Shown: positions 1 through 9,951, counted from the first letter of the stretch. The stretch: DNA of 64,000 nt from Betaproteobacteria bacterium HGW-Betaproteobacteria-7 (GCA_002840765.1 PHCE01000001.1:1-64000), one strand, 5' to 3'. Notes: generated by a model not told the origin, from the sequence alone. Numbers and translations are program-made.

Positions 1-744
1 GAGAAAGGTGGTCAGGCCGCCGGTCAGGCGCAGGTGTTGGCCGAAGGCGATCACGCTGTCCTGCTCTTCCTGGGAATCGGCGCGATGAAAGCGGATGCCG
101 CCGCTGGCGGCGGAGAGTTGATCTTCCGGCAGGCTGCGGCTGTCGGCGAAGATGGTGACGCGGTGGCCGCCGGGGGCTTCATCATCGGCTTCGACGCGCC
201 AGCCTAGGCCTTCTTCAACGAGCAGGCGGCTGATGAAGGCCTGGTCATCTTCGTTGTACTGGACACAATAGCTGCGGGGTCGAGTGTCGGCCATGAAGGC
301 GTCGACTTCCTCGCTCCACTGCCAGGCGGCAACCTGGGCGTAATCGGCGAGGACGGTTTCGACGATGTGCATCACCGTCTTCTCCTGGAACACCCGGTGG
401 TGGCGGCCGCGCGTGGTGAGCCAGAGCCAGGGGACGACCGTCAGCCGGTAGCGGGCGAAACCGCCGTCGGCGCCGAGGGTAATGACGCGGCGGACGTAGC
501 CGCTGCGCTGGTGCTGCCCGCCATCGGCGAGCGTCGTGGTGAGGGTGAGGGCGCGGCCGATCAGGTCGTCGTCGGGGATGAAGGCGTCGGTGGACAGCAA
601 GTCGATGACATACTCGAAGCCACCAGAGAGGGCTTCACGTCCCCACCAGCATTCGACTGCCAGGTCTGGTCCGTTGCCGTCTTTCCAGGTCAGGGAATAG
701 AGGCGCGTGTCGCTGGTAAACAATGTGCTGATCGATTGCAGCAT
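1..744 (-). CDS. vgrG: Type VI secretion tip protein VgrG (TssI), N-terminal part only
   Basis: This reading frame stays open from an ATG at 744 to the window edge and gives 248 residues with no stop. VgrG forms the trimeric spike that tips the type VI secretion tube. The translation has the order expected of the VgrG N-terminal gp27-like region: an early LYSLTWKDG strand, EALSGGFEYVIDLLS, a DLIGRALTL segment, GYVRRVITLGADGGFARYRLTVVPW and the FISRLLVEEGLGWRVE segment. An AGGAG ribosome site lies just upstream of the ATG. The gp5-like spike and any C-terminal effector domain lie outside the window. It is divergent from mfd. Family assignment is by recognition of conserved segments; confidence is high. 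Confidence 0.9.
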   Translation of the reverse strand, partial: MLQSISTLFTSDTRLYSLTWKDGNGPDLAVECWWGREALSGGFEYVIDLLSTDAFIPDDDLIGRALTLTTTLADGGQHQRSGYVRRVITLGADGGFARYRLTVVPWLWLTTRGRHHRVFQEKTVMHIVETVLADYAQVAAWQWSEEVDAFMADTRPRSYCVQYNEDDQAFISRLLVEEGLGWRVEADDEAPGGHRVTIFADSRSLPEDQLSAASGGIRFHRADSQEEQDSVIAFGQHLRLTGGLTTFL

Positions 745-880
745 GGCGCGGCTCCTGGGTGACGGACGGACCCGCGATTATCCATTAGGCATTAATCGAT
801 GACAATGGAAATATGCAGCAACCAGCCCACCGGGAGCGGTCGGCGGCAGCGGCTATAATTCCTCCCCGCCCTCGCCTAAC

Positions 881-4336
<3,456 letters not shown>

Positions 4337-4338
4337 CC

Positions 4339-5406
4339 ATGACCACACACATTGAAAACATCAACGTAACCGCCTTCGACGACATGCCGACGCCGGAAGA
4401 GATCCACGCCGGTCTGCCGCTGTCGGCCAAGGCCGAAAAGACGGTCACCCACGGTCGGCACCTGCTGCGCAACCTCCTCGATCGCAAGGATCACCGCCTG
4501 TTCGTTGTCGTCGGCCCCTGCTCCATCCACGACCCGGTCGCCGGCCTCGACTATGCCCGCCGCCTGAAGAAACTGTCCGATGAAGTCGGCGACACGCTGC
4601 AACTGATCATGCGCGTCTACTTTGAAAAGCCCCGCACCACCGTCGGCTGGAAGGGCTACATCAACGACCCGTTCATGGACGACAGCTTCCGCATCGACGT
4701 CGGCATGGCCAAGGCCCGTGAATTCCTGCTGCAGGTTGCCGAAATCGGCCTGCCGACCGGCACCGAGGCGCTCGACCCGAACTCGCCGCAATACTACGGC
4801 GACCTCATCACCTGGACCGCCATCGGCGCCCGCACCACCGAATCGCAGACCCACCGCGAGATGTCCTCCGGGCTATCGACCCCGGTCGGCTTCAAGAACG
4901 GCACCAGCGGCGACCTCGGCGTCGCCGTCAATGCCATTCTCTCCGCCTCCAAGCCGCACTCCTTCCTCGGCCTGACCAATCAGGGCCGCGTCGCCGTCGT
5001 CCGCACCAAGGGCAACAGCTACGGCCACATCGTGCTGCGCGGCGGCGACGGCCGCCCGAACTACGACACCGTCTCCATCGCCATGGTCGAACAGGCCCTC
5101 GACAAGGCCAAGCTGCCGCACAACATCGTAGTTGACTGCTCGCACGCCAACAGCTTCAAGAAGCCGGAACTGCAACCGCTGGTCATGGCCGACATCGTCA
5201 ACCAGGTCCGCCTCGGCAATAAATCGCTGGTCGGCGTGATGATCGAATCCAATATCGAAGCCGGCAACCAGTCGATTCCGGCCGACCTCAGCCAGCTCAA
5301 ATACGGCTGCTCGGTGACCGACGGCTGCGTCGATTGGGATACCACCGAGAAGATGATCCGCGACGCAGCGATTCTGCTGCGGGATGTGTTGCCGGAACGG
5401 GTGTAA
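4339..5406 (+). CDS. aroG: 3-deoxy-7-phosphoheptulonate synthase, AroFGH type
   Basis: This enzyme condenses phosphoenolpyruvate with erythrose 4-phosphate, the first step of the shikimate pathway. The 355-residue length and the segments VVVGPCSIHDP, RTTVGWKGYINDP, LPTGTEALDP, GARTTESQTHREMSSGLS, VGFKNGT and VDCSHANS are diagnostic of the class I AroF/AroG/AroH family; the Cys in VGPCS and the His in DCSHAN are metal-site residues in that family. It starts 2 bp after the mfd stop and is probably cotranscribed. Which aromatic amino acid inhibits it cannot be read with certainty, so the symbol is the generic one. Confidence 0.93.
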   Translation: MTTHIENINVTAFDDMPTPEEIHAGLPLSAKAEKTVTHGRHLLRNLLDRKDHRLFVVVGPCSIHDPVAGLDYARRLKKLSDEVGDTLQLIMRVYFEKPRTTVGWKGYINDPFMDDSFRIDVGMAKAREFLLQVAEIGLPTGTEALDPNSPQYYGDLITWTAIGARTTESQTHREMSSGLSTPVGFKNGTSGDLGVAVNAILSASKPHSFLGLTNQGRVAVVRTKGNSYGHIVLRGGDGRPNYDTVSIAMVEQALDKAKLPHNIVVDCSHANSFKKPELQPLVMADIVNQVRLGNKSLVGVMIESNIEAGNQSIPADLSQLKYGCSVTDGCVDWDTTEKMIRDAAILLRDVLPERV

Positions 5407-5421
5407 CGGGAGGCGACGACG

Positions 5422-5516
5422 ATGCCGACCATCAGCCAGTTCTTCGGCATCGTCATATAGAGGACTGGGAACTATGCCGAGCCGGACAGCTACCGAAGAA
5501 AATTCGACCGCTGGAG
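5422..5516 (+). pseudogene. Remnant of a DUF4160 (toxin-like) gene with internal deletion
   Basis: The frame starting at ATG 5422 reads MPTISQFFGIVI and then meets TAG at 5458-5460. This matches the conserved start of DUF4160 proteins. From about 5454, in another frame, the DNA reads EDWELCRAGQLPKKIRPLE, which matches the usual C-terminus of the same family. The two ends are therefore joined with the middle (about 50 codons, including the usual DDHxPPHFH segment) missing. DUF4160 genes normally sit directly before a DUF2442 gene in a two-gene unit, as here. Recognition of both ends is from family knowledge; the deletion is inferred. Confidence 0.75.
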
Positions 5517-5794
5517 CAGTTCTGGCCGCGCCGTGGCGTATTGAGGCTGTCTCGGTCCTGCCCAATCACCGGCTAGCCCTGACCTTCCGTGACGGACTGG
5601 TTGGGGTCGCCGATTTTTCGGCAATCGCTACAGCCGCCAACCCCGGCATCTACGCGCCGCTGGCCGACCTTGATTTCTTTGCTCAGGTAAAAGTTGAACT
5701 GGGCGCTCTCACTTGGCCTAATGGTGCAGACATTGACCCCACCTGGCTGCATGAGAGTCTGGCAACCGATAAAACGTGGGCTGTCACCTTTTAG
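5474..5794 (+). CDS. DUF2442 domain protein, partner of a deleted DUF4160 gene
   Basis: This is a 106-residue protein from ATG 5474. The core from about residue 18 (WRIEAVSVLPNHRLALTFRDG, VADFS, IYAPLADLDFFAQVKVE, LTWPNGADIDP) is a complete DUF2442 domain. DUF2442 genes commonly follow DUF4160 genes, and the pair is treated as a putative toxin-antitoxin unit; the biochemical role is not established. Here the DUF4160 gene survives only as its two ends and overlaps this gene's 5' end. The N-terminal 17 residues (MPSRTATEENSTAG...) are read out of frame from the old DUF4160 3' end, so the original start may have been further in. Confidence 0.8.
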   Translation: MPSRTATEENSTAGAVLAAPWRIEAVSVLPNHRLALTFRDGLVGVADFSAIATAANPGIYAPLADLDFFAQVKVELGALTWPNGADIDPTWLHESLATDKTWAVTF

Positions 5795-5798
5795 CTCC

Positions 5799-6098
5799 AT
5801 GGCCAAGGCATCCACCAGTCGCTACGACGTGTCGGAGCATCTTCGAACCTCGGAAGAGATGGCCGCCTTCCTCGAAGCCTGCCTTGAAGAAGCCGATGGC
5901 GATGCCGCACTCATCGCAAAAGCCTTGGGCGATATCGCCCGAGCCAAAGGCATGAGCCAAGTTGCCTGCGATGCGGGACTCTCCCGCGAAAGCCTCTACA
6001 AGGCGCTTTCTGGCGAACACAGCCCTGGCTTTGATACTATCCTCAAGGTTGTTGGCGCCCTCGGCCTGAAGCTCCATGCCGGCATCAGTAACTCATGA
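5799..6098 (+). CDS. HTH addiction-module antidote protein, no adjacent toxin
   Basis: This is a 99-residue protein with an N-terminal DVSEHLRTSEEMAAFLEACLEE segment and a helix-turn-helix (GDIARAKGMSQVACDAGLSRESLYKALSGE), the architecture of the putative addiction-module antidote family that normally follows a RelE/HigB-like killer gene. It begins 4 bp after the DUF2442 stop, and no killer gene is present up- or downstream. It could act as an orphan antitoxin or simply as a small repressor. The family assignment is good; function in this organism is unknown. Confidence 0.85.
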   Translation: MAKASTSRYDVSEHLRTSEEMAAFLEACLEEADGDAALIAKALGDIARAKGMSQVACDAGLSRESLYKALSGEHSPGFDTILKVVGALGLKLHAGISNS

Positions 6099-6191
6099 AT
6101 CCAACAAGAATCTGATTGGGCAAAGTCATTAAATCTCTCCGCAACCTTTGATTGCCATAGCCGCCGACAAACCTCTGTGAAGGAAGTTTTC

Positions 6192-6416
6192 ATGACCCAA
6201 ACTGACCTTGCCAAGATGCCCATCTCGGAAAAAATCCAGTTAATGGAATCGCTCTGGGAAAGCCTGAGCAACGACCCTGTTACTGCTGAGGTAGTTCCGG
6301 CCTGGCACGGCGATGTTCTCGCCAAACGCGCAGTTCTGCTTGATCAGGGTCAGGAGCCTGTATCCGCCTGGGGTGATGCGAAACAACGCATTCGCGACAA
6401 GACCGCCAAGCAGTAA
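6192..6416 (+). CDS. Addiction-module antitoxin of the short Unstab_antitox type
   Basis: This is 74 residues from ATG 6192, which is preceded by GGAAG; an in-frame GTG at 6177 is less likely. The sequence MTQTDLAKMPISEKIQLMESLWESLSNDP and the later WHGDVLAKR fit the small antitoxin family that is usually followed by a ParE/RelE toxin. The expected toxin gene is missing: the next gene at 6441 is not RelE-like. It is the third antitoxin-like gene in a row without a toxin. Confidence 0.82.
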   Translation: MTQTDLAKMPISEKIQLMESLWESLSNDPVTAEVVPAWHGDVLAKRAVLLDQGQEPVSAWGDAKQRIRDKTAKQ

Positions 6417-6440
6417 ATAAAAATTTTCCTGAGGCTCCTA

Positions 6441-6683
6441 ATGCACAAATACAGGATCTACTATTTAGCCGATCATGACGACGGTGACCCAACGACTTAT
6501 GAATCATCGATTCCGGTTTCTCCTGGCGATGTCATTCAGTTGCCTGAGACTGGCGATTTCCATCAGGCCATCCGTCTGCTACAGCAAAAGACAGGTACGC
6601 GTTTAGATCTTTCAAAATCTGCTCAGTCCGAGGCTGAGGCAAGGCTTCTATCAGTTCAGTATGGATTCTGGCCAGCAGGCTAG
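6441..6683 (+). CDS. Hypothetical protein, 80 residues
   Basis: I do not recognise this protein. It is acidic near the start (DHDDGDPTTYESS), has no membrane segment or signal peptide, and lies 24 bp after the antitoxin-like gene where a ParE-type toxin would be expected. It lacks the RelE/ParE fold signature segments. The ATG at 6441 follows CCTGAGGCTCCTA, which contains a weak GAGG ribosome site. It may be a novel partner of the upstream antitoxin or an unrelated cassette gene. Confidence 0.6.
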   Translation: MHKYRIYYLADHDDGDPTTYESSIPVSPGDVIQLPETGDFHQAIRLLQQKTGTRLDLSKSAQSEAEARLLSVQYGFWPAG

Positions 6684-6702
6684 CTGCACTCTTTACGTGA
6701 GC

Positions 6703-6747
6703 AATAGGGTCTGACCCCCTATTGGGATGTGACCCCCTATTGGGATG
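6703..6747. repeat. GGGGTCAGA-family repeat with perfect 18-bp tandem duplication
   Basis: The sequence opens with a palindrome (AATAGGG ... CCCCCTATT around a GTCTGACC core). The unit TGACCCCCTATTGGGATG then occurs twice without a mismatch at 6712-6729 and 6730-6747. It is the first of about eight related copies found between the small genes up to 11.25 kb and nowhere else noticed in the window. Confidence 0.8.
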
Positions 6748-6751
6748 CGGC

Positions 6752-6778
6752 CTTCCTCGGCTGAGCTTGGCGTTATGA
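6752..6778 (+). other. Possible right half of an integron attC site
   Basis: The sequence CCTCGGCTGAGCTTGGCG followed by GTTATGA (6772-6778) resembles the 3' end of many attC sites, with GTTATGA as the core site, and lies 10 bp before the next gene. The left half is absent or replaced by the preceding repeat, and the expected matching core after the next gene is not exact. The call is weak by itself but consistent with the full attC at 9121. Confidence 0.3.
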
Positions 6779-6787
6779 GTATGAACG

Positions 6788-7303
6788 ATGATCAGCGATA
6801 TTTTTTATGGATTAACATCGTATGTGTCTCAATACCCTACCGTTGCTATTGGGGTGGTCGGACTTTTCATTGCGCTAAATTCATTAATGATCGCAAGGTG
6901 GCAAAGGGATCGCATTTTTTACGAAAACCTTGAAAAAAGTAGCACCTTCCAAATAGCGGAAAATTTGAAAGATATTGAGAGGATTTTAAATAAAAAAATA
7001 GGTGCTAATGACCGATACTCTTTGCAAGATATATTGGATGGAAATATACGGCCGGATATAAATCAAGATATAGAAAATCAGCTATCAATACTCGCACGCT
7101 ATTTCTCCGAATTTGCGGCCAACCTGGAGAAGTATTCGGCCAACATAATGATAAGAAAAAAAGTTTGTTTTAACTTCCAAGAATATGGCAAAAAAGCCAG
7201 AAAGTACTATCGGCTATTTAAGAAATACAATTTCGAAGACATCGGAATAGAGTTTTCTATCGGCCACTTAAAATCGGCCGGTATACTTATGGACGATGAA
7301 TAA
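6788..7303 (+). CDS. Hypothetical membrane-anchored protein, 171 residues
   Basis: One hydrophobic helix near the N-terminus (YPTVAIGVVGLFIALNSLMIA, about residues 16-36) is followed by a charged cytoplasmic domain with many Lys, Glu and Asp residues, including ENLKDIERILNKKI and ANLEKYSANIMIRKKVCF. The layout recalls small DUF4760-like membrane proteins, but I cannot assign a family. Base composition is clearly AT-rich compared with the flanking housekeeping genes, suggesting horizontal origin. It is bounded on both sides by GGGGTCAGA-type repeats. Confidence 0.7.
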   Translation: MISDIFYGLTSYVSQYPTVAIGVVGLFIALNSLMIARWQRDRIFYENLEKSSTFQIAENLKDIERILNKKIGANDRYSLQDILDGNIRPDINQDIENQLSILARYFSEFAANLEKYSANIMIRKKVCFNFQEYGKKARKYYRLFKKYNFEDIGIEFSIGHLKSAGILMDDE

Positions 7304-7350
7304 ATCAAAACATAATGAGATCAACGTTATTTATTTCGATAAGTAAATAA

Positions 7351-7373
7351 ACAATAGGGGTCAGACCTATTGT
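7351..7373. repeat. GGGGTCAGA-family palindrome
   Basis: ACAATAGG (7351-7358) and CCTATTGT (7366-7373) form a perfect 8-bp stem around GGTCAGA. A further AACCCCTATT follows at 7381-7390. It lies in the 143 bp between two accessory genes; apart from the repeat and the ribosome site of the next gene I see nothing else there. Confidence 0.8.
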
Positions 7374-7446
7374 TTGTCCAAACCCCTATTCTTCAATCAA
7401 CGCGTGCTCTGCACTCACCCATCAAACACCAAAGGGAGATGCACCC

Positions 7447-8004
7447 TTGAAGCTCATTCTTCCCATTATGCTTGCACTGACACTTGGGGCCTGTACAACC
7501 CTCGAGCAGTCCAACCGCATTTCTACGCGACTAGTCGGGAAGGAGTTCAACTCCATCGCCTCGCGTTACCTTGACCGGCCCACTTTCGCTGCTATCGAGC
7601 GCATGAGCGACAAGGCAACTGTACTCCGCGTGAAAATGTCGATGTACGGCTCCAAGGAATCAAACCTTCCCTTTCTCCAAGGCAGGAGTGCAGCGTATGT
7701 CGCGCACATCGATAAGTTCCTTGAATGGGAGGCTCTGGCGAAGAGCCGAGGCGACGCACTAACAAAGGACATCGGGCGAGTGCCCGCATGGTCCAACGGG
7801 CCTAGCGGCGACCTGAAGTTCGTCTTTCACAGCGGTAACGCCGCGACGCACTTCTTGGCCATTTCGTTCTGTGCGGCGGGCACGTGCCTCGACAATCAGA
7901 CCGTGTACTTTGATGCTGCCTCTGTCCAAGAGCTGCGGCGCCTCCTTCTTGCGCTGGATGACGGCTCTCTCGGGAAGGCTAGTGTGGACAGCGTATACAA
8001 GTAA
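7447..8004 (+). CDS. Putative lipoprotein, 185 residues
   Basis: The N-terminus MKLILPIMLALTLGAC is a typical lipoprotein signal with lipobox LGAC, so the mature protein should be anchored through Cys16. The start is TTG at 7447, supported by GGGAGA at 7433-7438 and by the position of the signal peptide; no ATG fits. The rest (ISTRLVGKEFNSIASRYLDRPTF, VSMYGSKESNLPFLQGRSAAYVAHIDKFLEW, FCAAGTCLDNQTVYFDAAS) is not recognised; two Cys residues (FCAAGTC) could form a disulfide. It is flanked by repeats in the cassette-like island. Confidence 0.72.
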   Translation: MKLILPIMLALTLGACTTLEQSNRISTRLVGKEFNSIASRYLDRPTFAAIERMSDKATVLRVKMSMYGSKESNLPFLQGRSAAYVAHIDKFLEWEALAKSRGDALTKDIGRVPAWSNGPSGDLKFVFHSGNAATHFLAISFCAAGTCLDNQTVYFDAASVQELRRLLLALDDGSLGKASVDSVYK

Positions 8005-8056
8005 CGTCCGGACCCAAAGGGGAAATGGGTCAGAGTCATTTAGCAAGCCAAAGAAC

Positions 8057-8128
8057 AGCCAAAGGGGTCAGAGAGATTTTTTTGCCGCCAACAGCCCAGA
8101 CATTTATATGTCTGTGACCCCATTGGCT
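8057..8128. repeat. GGGGTCAGA-family inverted repeat, about 70 bp
   Basis: The left arm 8057-8074 (AGCCAAAGGGGTCAGAGA) and right arm 8111-8128 pair at 16 of 18 positions. A degenerate extra left arm (GGGTCAGAGTCATTT) lies just before, at 8027-8041. The internal loop shares segments such as TGCC, AGCCC and ACAT..TAT with the copy at 8479-8550, so the two are diverged copies of one element. Confidence 0.82.
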
Positions 8129-8171
8129 CTGCTCCGCCCCCTTCCGTCCTACCTTTGATCTTTGTGGAAAT

Positions 8172-8459
8172 ATGCCAATGAAGCCATTGTATCTACTCGT
8201 ATTTGCAGCCGTTGCTGGATGCGCATCTAACTCTGGGATCGTTCAAATGGGTAGCAACACCTACATGGTCTCCCGCCAAGCGGCAACTGGTTTCACGGGA
8301 ATGGGTACTCTCAAAGCCGAAGCAATGAGAGAAGCGTTTGAGCAATGCCAGAAGACGGGGAAAGCAGTTGAGGTTATTGAGACAGTTGATGCAAAGCCTC
8401 CATATATATTCGGCAACTTTCCAAAGACAGAGATTCGATTCAAGTGCGTAGTCGAATAG
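8172..8459 (+). CDS. Small putative lipoprotein, 95 residues
   Basis: The signal peptide MPMKPLYLLVFAAVAGC ends in lipobox VAGC. ATG 8172 and ATG 8178 are both possible starts. The mature part has SNTYMVSRQAATGFTGMGTLKAEAMREAFEQCQKTGK followed by VEVIETVDAKPPYIFGNFPKTEIRFKC, the pattern of a widespread small lipoprotein group seen in proteobacterial accessory regions. Two remaining Cys may form a disulfide. It lies between two copies of the GGGGTCAGA repeat and is probably an independent unit. Confidence 0.75.
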   Translation: MPMKPLYLLVFAAVAGCASNSGIVQMGSNTYMVSRQAATGFTGMGTLKAEAMREAFEQCQKTGKAVEVIETVDAKPPYIFGNFPKTEIRFKCVVE

Positions 8460-8478
8460 ATGCGAACCACGCAGCAAA

Positions 8479-8550
8479 CCCAAAGCGGTCATAGTATTTA
8501 TTTTCCTGCCACTAATAGCCCGGAAACATATATCTCTCTGACCCCTTTGC
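8479..8550. repeat. GGGGTCAGA-family inverted repeat, diverged copy
   Basis: The left arm (CCAAAGCGGTCATA) is decayed, while the right arm (TCTGACCCCTTTGC, 8537-8550) is intact. The interior is recognisably related to that of the 8057-8128 copy. A GTTAGCC at 8553-8559 directly after it matches, with one mismatch, the core complementary to GCCTAAC found after the next gene. Confidence 0.7.
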
Positions 8551-8594
8551 TTGTTAGCCCCCTCCGCCTCCGCCCCAAAAAGGACGCATAGGTT

Positions 8595-9116
8595 ATGTCT
8601 CAAAAAGAAGATTCGTTCACACCAGCAGTAGCAAATGACAGCCAAAATGCCCGACGGAACGAAATTGTTCGATGCCCTGCGTGTGGAGCTGAAATGGCGA
8701 GAAAAAAACTCAAAAAACATAAACGCAATGCTCACACTCCACCGCAAACCCAAGATCCACTCGAAAAAACATTAAAAACAGCAAACCCAAAGAGCACTAT
8801 TAGAAAAATAAAAGATGAATTAAGAAACGACGTCAAACAGTTGAAGAGCGTCCCGTTGGAATATCAAGCTAGCGTTTACGCCAGGATGGAAAGAGAAAAA
8901 CGCGCACAGCAAGATATTAAAAGACGAGAGCAACTTCAAACACTGAAATCAACAGAAAAAAAACTTAAGGAAGAGCTTCGAAAAACAATCACACCATCCG
9001 TTCGAGTAGAGTTGGAAAGAAAAATATTAGCCTGCGATAAAGCCATAAAAAACGCTCCGAAACCCAGGCGCAGTTGGTCTCCGATTCTTTCCGGCTCTTT
9101 CGAGTCAGGCAAGTAA
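8595..9116 (+). CDS. Lysine-rich protein with a C2H2-like zinc-finger motif
   Basis: This is a 173-residue basic protein of unknown function. Near residue 28 it carries CPACGAEMARKKLKKHKRNAH, that is Cys-x2-Cys-x11-His-x4-His, close to the classical C2H2 spacing and unusual in bacteria. The remainder is a long charged, probably coiled-coil helical region (MEREKRAQQDIKRREQLQTLKSTEKKLKEELRK). It could be a small DNA- or RNA-binding protein; that is inference. The stop lies 4 bp before an attC site, the typical arrangement for a gene cassette. Confidence 0.72.
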   Translation: MSQKEDSFTPAVANDSQNARRNEIVRCPACGAEMARKKLKKHKRNAHTPPQTQDPLEKTLKTANPKSTIRKIKDELRNDVKQLKSVPLEYQASVYARMEREKRAQQDIKRREQLQTLKSTEKKLKEELRKTITPSVRVELERKILACDKAIKNAPKPRRSWSPILSGSFESGK

Positions 9117-9120
9117 TTTT

Positions 9121-9210
9121 GCCTAACACTGCGGTCAAGGCCGCTCCCTCCCGTCGCTGGACGCTGCGCGATAAAACACCGCGCAGCGCCCCTTACCTAC
9201 AACGTTATAC
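9121..9210 (+). other. Integron attC recombination site
   Basis: This 90-bp site has all attC parts in order. R'' is GCCTAAC (9121-9127) and L'' is GGTCAAGG (9133-9140). A central stem CGCTGCGCG (9162-9170) pairs perfectly with CGCGCAGCG (9180-9188). L' is CCTTACC (9191-9197) and R' is GTTATAC (9204-9210). L'' and L' pair with one extra base in L'', the extrahelical base that orients attC. The R' belongs to the downstream cassette, which ends in the exact complement GTATAAC at 9793-9799. No integrase gene is in the window. Confidence 0.85.
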
Positions 9211-9225
9211 AAAACGGAGACATCG

Positions 9226-9798
9226 ATGAGCGCCAAGGAATTCGCGGGCCAGTTAAAGCAGACCATCGAAGGTCTCAGGAACAATGGAACGGCGGCAATT
9301 TATTGCAACAACCTTATTGCCTATCTGGAAGAAGTAATAAATTCGCCTTCTCCAGTAGTAACACAGGCAGAGCTTGAACACTACAAAGCACAACTGCAAG
9401 TATGGGTCGAAGCAGAAAAACGAAATCATGCTTCCGACCTTGAAATGTTTCGCTCTGTTATACAAGCAGGGCAAAATGCCGTTAAATCTTCATTTCTGCT
9501 GAATGGCGGTGCCTCAGTTGCACTGCTGGCATTTATTGGAAAGCTAACTGAAGAGCAACAGTCAAAAATCCCTGAATTCGCTGATTCTCTGACAATTTTT
9601 GTTGCCGGTGTTTTGGCTATAGCCATGGCATCCGGCGTGACATATTTAAGCCAGTGGTTTTATGCTGAGTCTGAATCATGGAAACAAAAGGCCGGCTTTG
9701 CCCTGAATATGGCATCCATAGTATTAGGCCTTTCTTCTTATGGCTTTTTCATATGGGGCATGTGTAGAGCTTACTCAAGCTTTCTGGCATTCGTATAA
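9226..9798 (+). CDS. Hypothetical integral membrane protein in an integron-like cassette
   Basis: This is a 190-residue protein with a soluble helical N-terminal half and about three hydrophobic segments in the C-terminal half (SFLLNGGASVALLAFIG, LTIFVAGVLAIAMASGV, ALNMASIVLGLSSYGFFIWG). I do not recognise the family. The ATG lies 16 bp after the attC core and is preceded by CGGAGA; its TAA stop lies inside the GTATAAC core. Gene and flanks thus form one complete cassette unit from about 9205. Cassette genes of this kind often encode surface or defence functions, but nothing here proves that. Confidence 0.75.
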   Translation: MSAKEFAGQLKQTIEGLRNNGTAAIYCNNLIAYLEEVINSPSPVVTQAELEHYKAQLQVWVEAEKRNHASDLEMFRSVIQAGQNAVKSSFLLNGGASVALLAFIGKLTEEQQSKIPEFADSLTIFVAGVLAIAMASGVTYLSQWFYAESESWKQKAGFALNMASIVLGLSSYGFFIWGMCRAYSSFLAFV

Positions 9799-9821
9799 CA
9801 ATGCGCTCAAATCGTTCGCTT
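9793..9821 (+). other. Left half of a second attC site, right half disrupted
   Basis: GTATAAC (9793-9799) is the exact reverse complement of the core GTTATAC at 9204-9210, as required for the two ends of one cassette. It is followed by AATGCGCTCAAATCG, which resembles an attC L'' region. The expected right half is missing: the sequence runs into tandem repeats. Confidence 0.6.
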
Positions 9822-9860
9822 CGCTCAGCAAAGGCGCTCAGCAAAGGCGCTCAGCAAAGG
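9822..9860. repeat. Three perfect tandem copies of a 13-bp unit
   Basis: CGCTCAGCAAAGG occurs three times head to tail at 9822-9834, 9835-9847 and 9848-9860. A variant, GGTCAGCAGCAAAGG, follows and passes into the GGGGTCAGA-type repeat. It looks like slippage or repeated insertion at the end of the broken attC site. Confidence 0.85.
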
Positions 9861-9951
9861 GGTCAGCAGCAAAGGGGTCAGAGACATTTTATTCCCCAGC
9901 GCCTAAAGGGGTCAGAGACATTTGGATTCCCAATTCACTCCGACCCCTTTG
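9861..9951. repeat. Nested GGGGTCAGA-family repeats
   Basis: AAAGGGGTCAGAGACATTT occurs twice (starting at about 9871 and 9905), and the right arm CTCCGACCCCTTTG is at 9938-9951, so one copy is nested inside another or a left arm was duplicated. The gene-free stretch 9799-10158 holds this repeat, the tandem 13-mers, the next copy at 10053 and a GC-rich CCGCGCGGACGCGC segment near 10014-10027 that may be another attC relic; I see no gene in it. Confidence 0.8.

Noticed and set aside
5418..5454. An 11-bp inverted repeat after aroG that could be a terminator
   Set aside because: It has no T-run and is explained by the DUF4160 start codons; kept only as part of the remnant.
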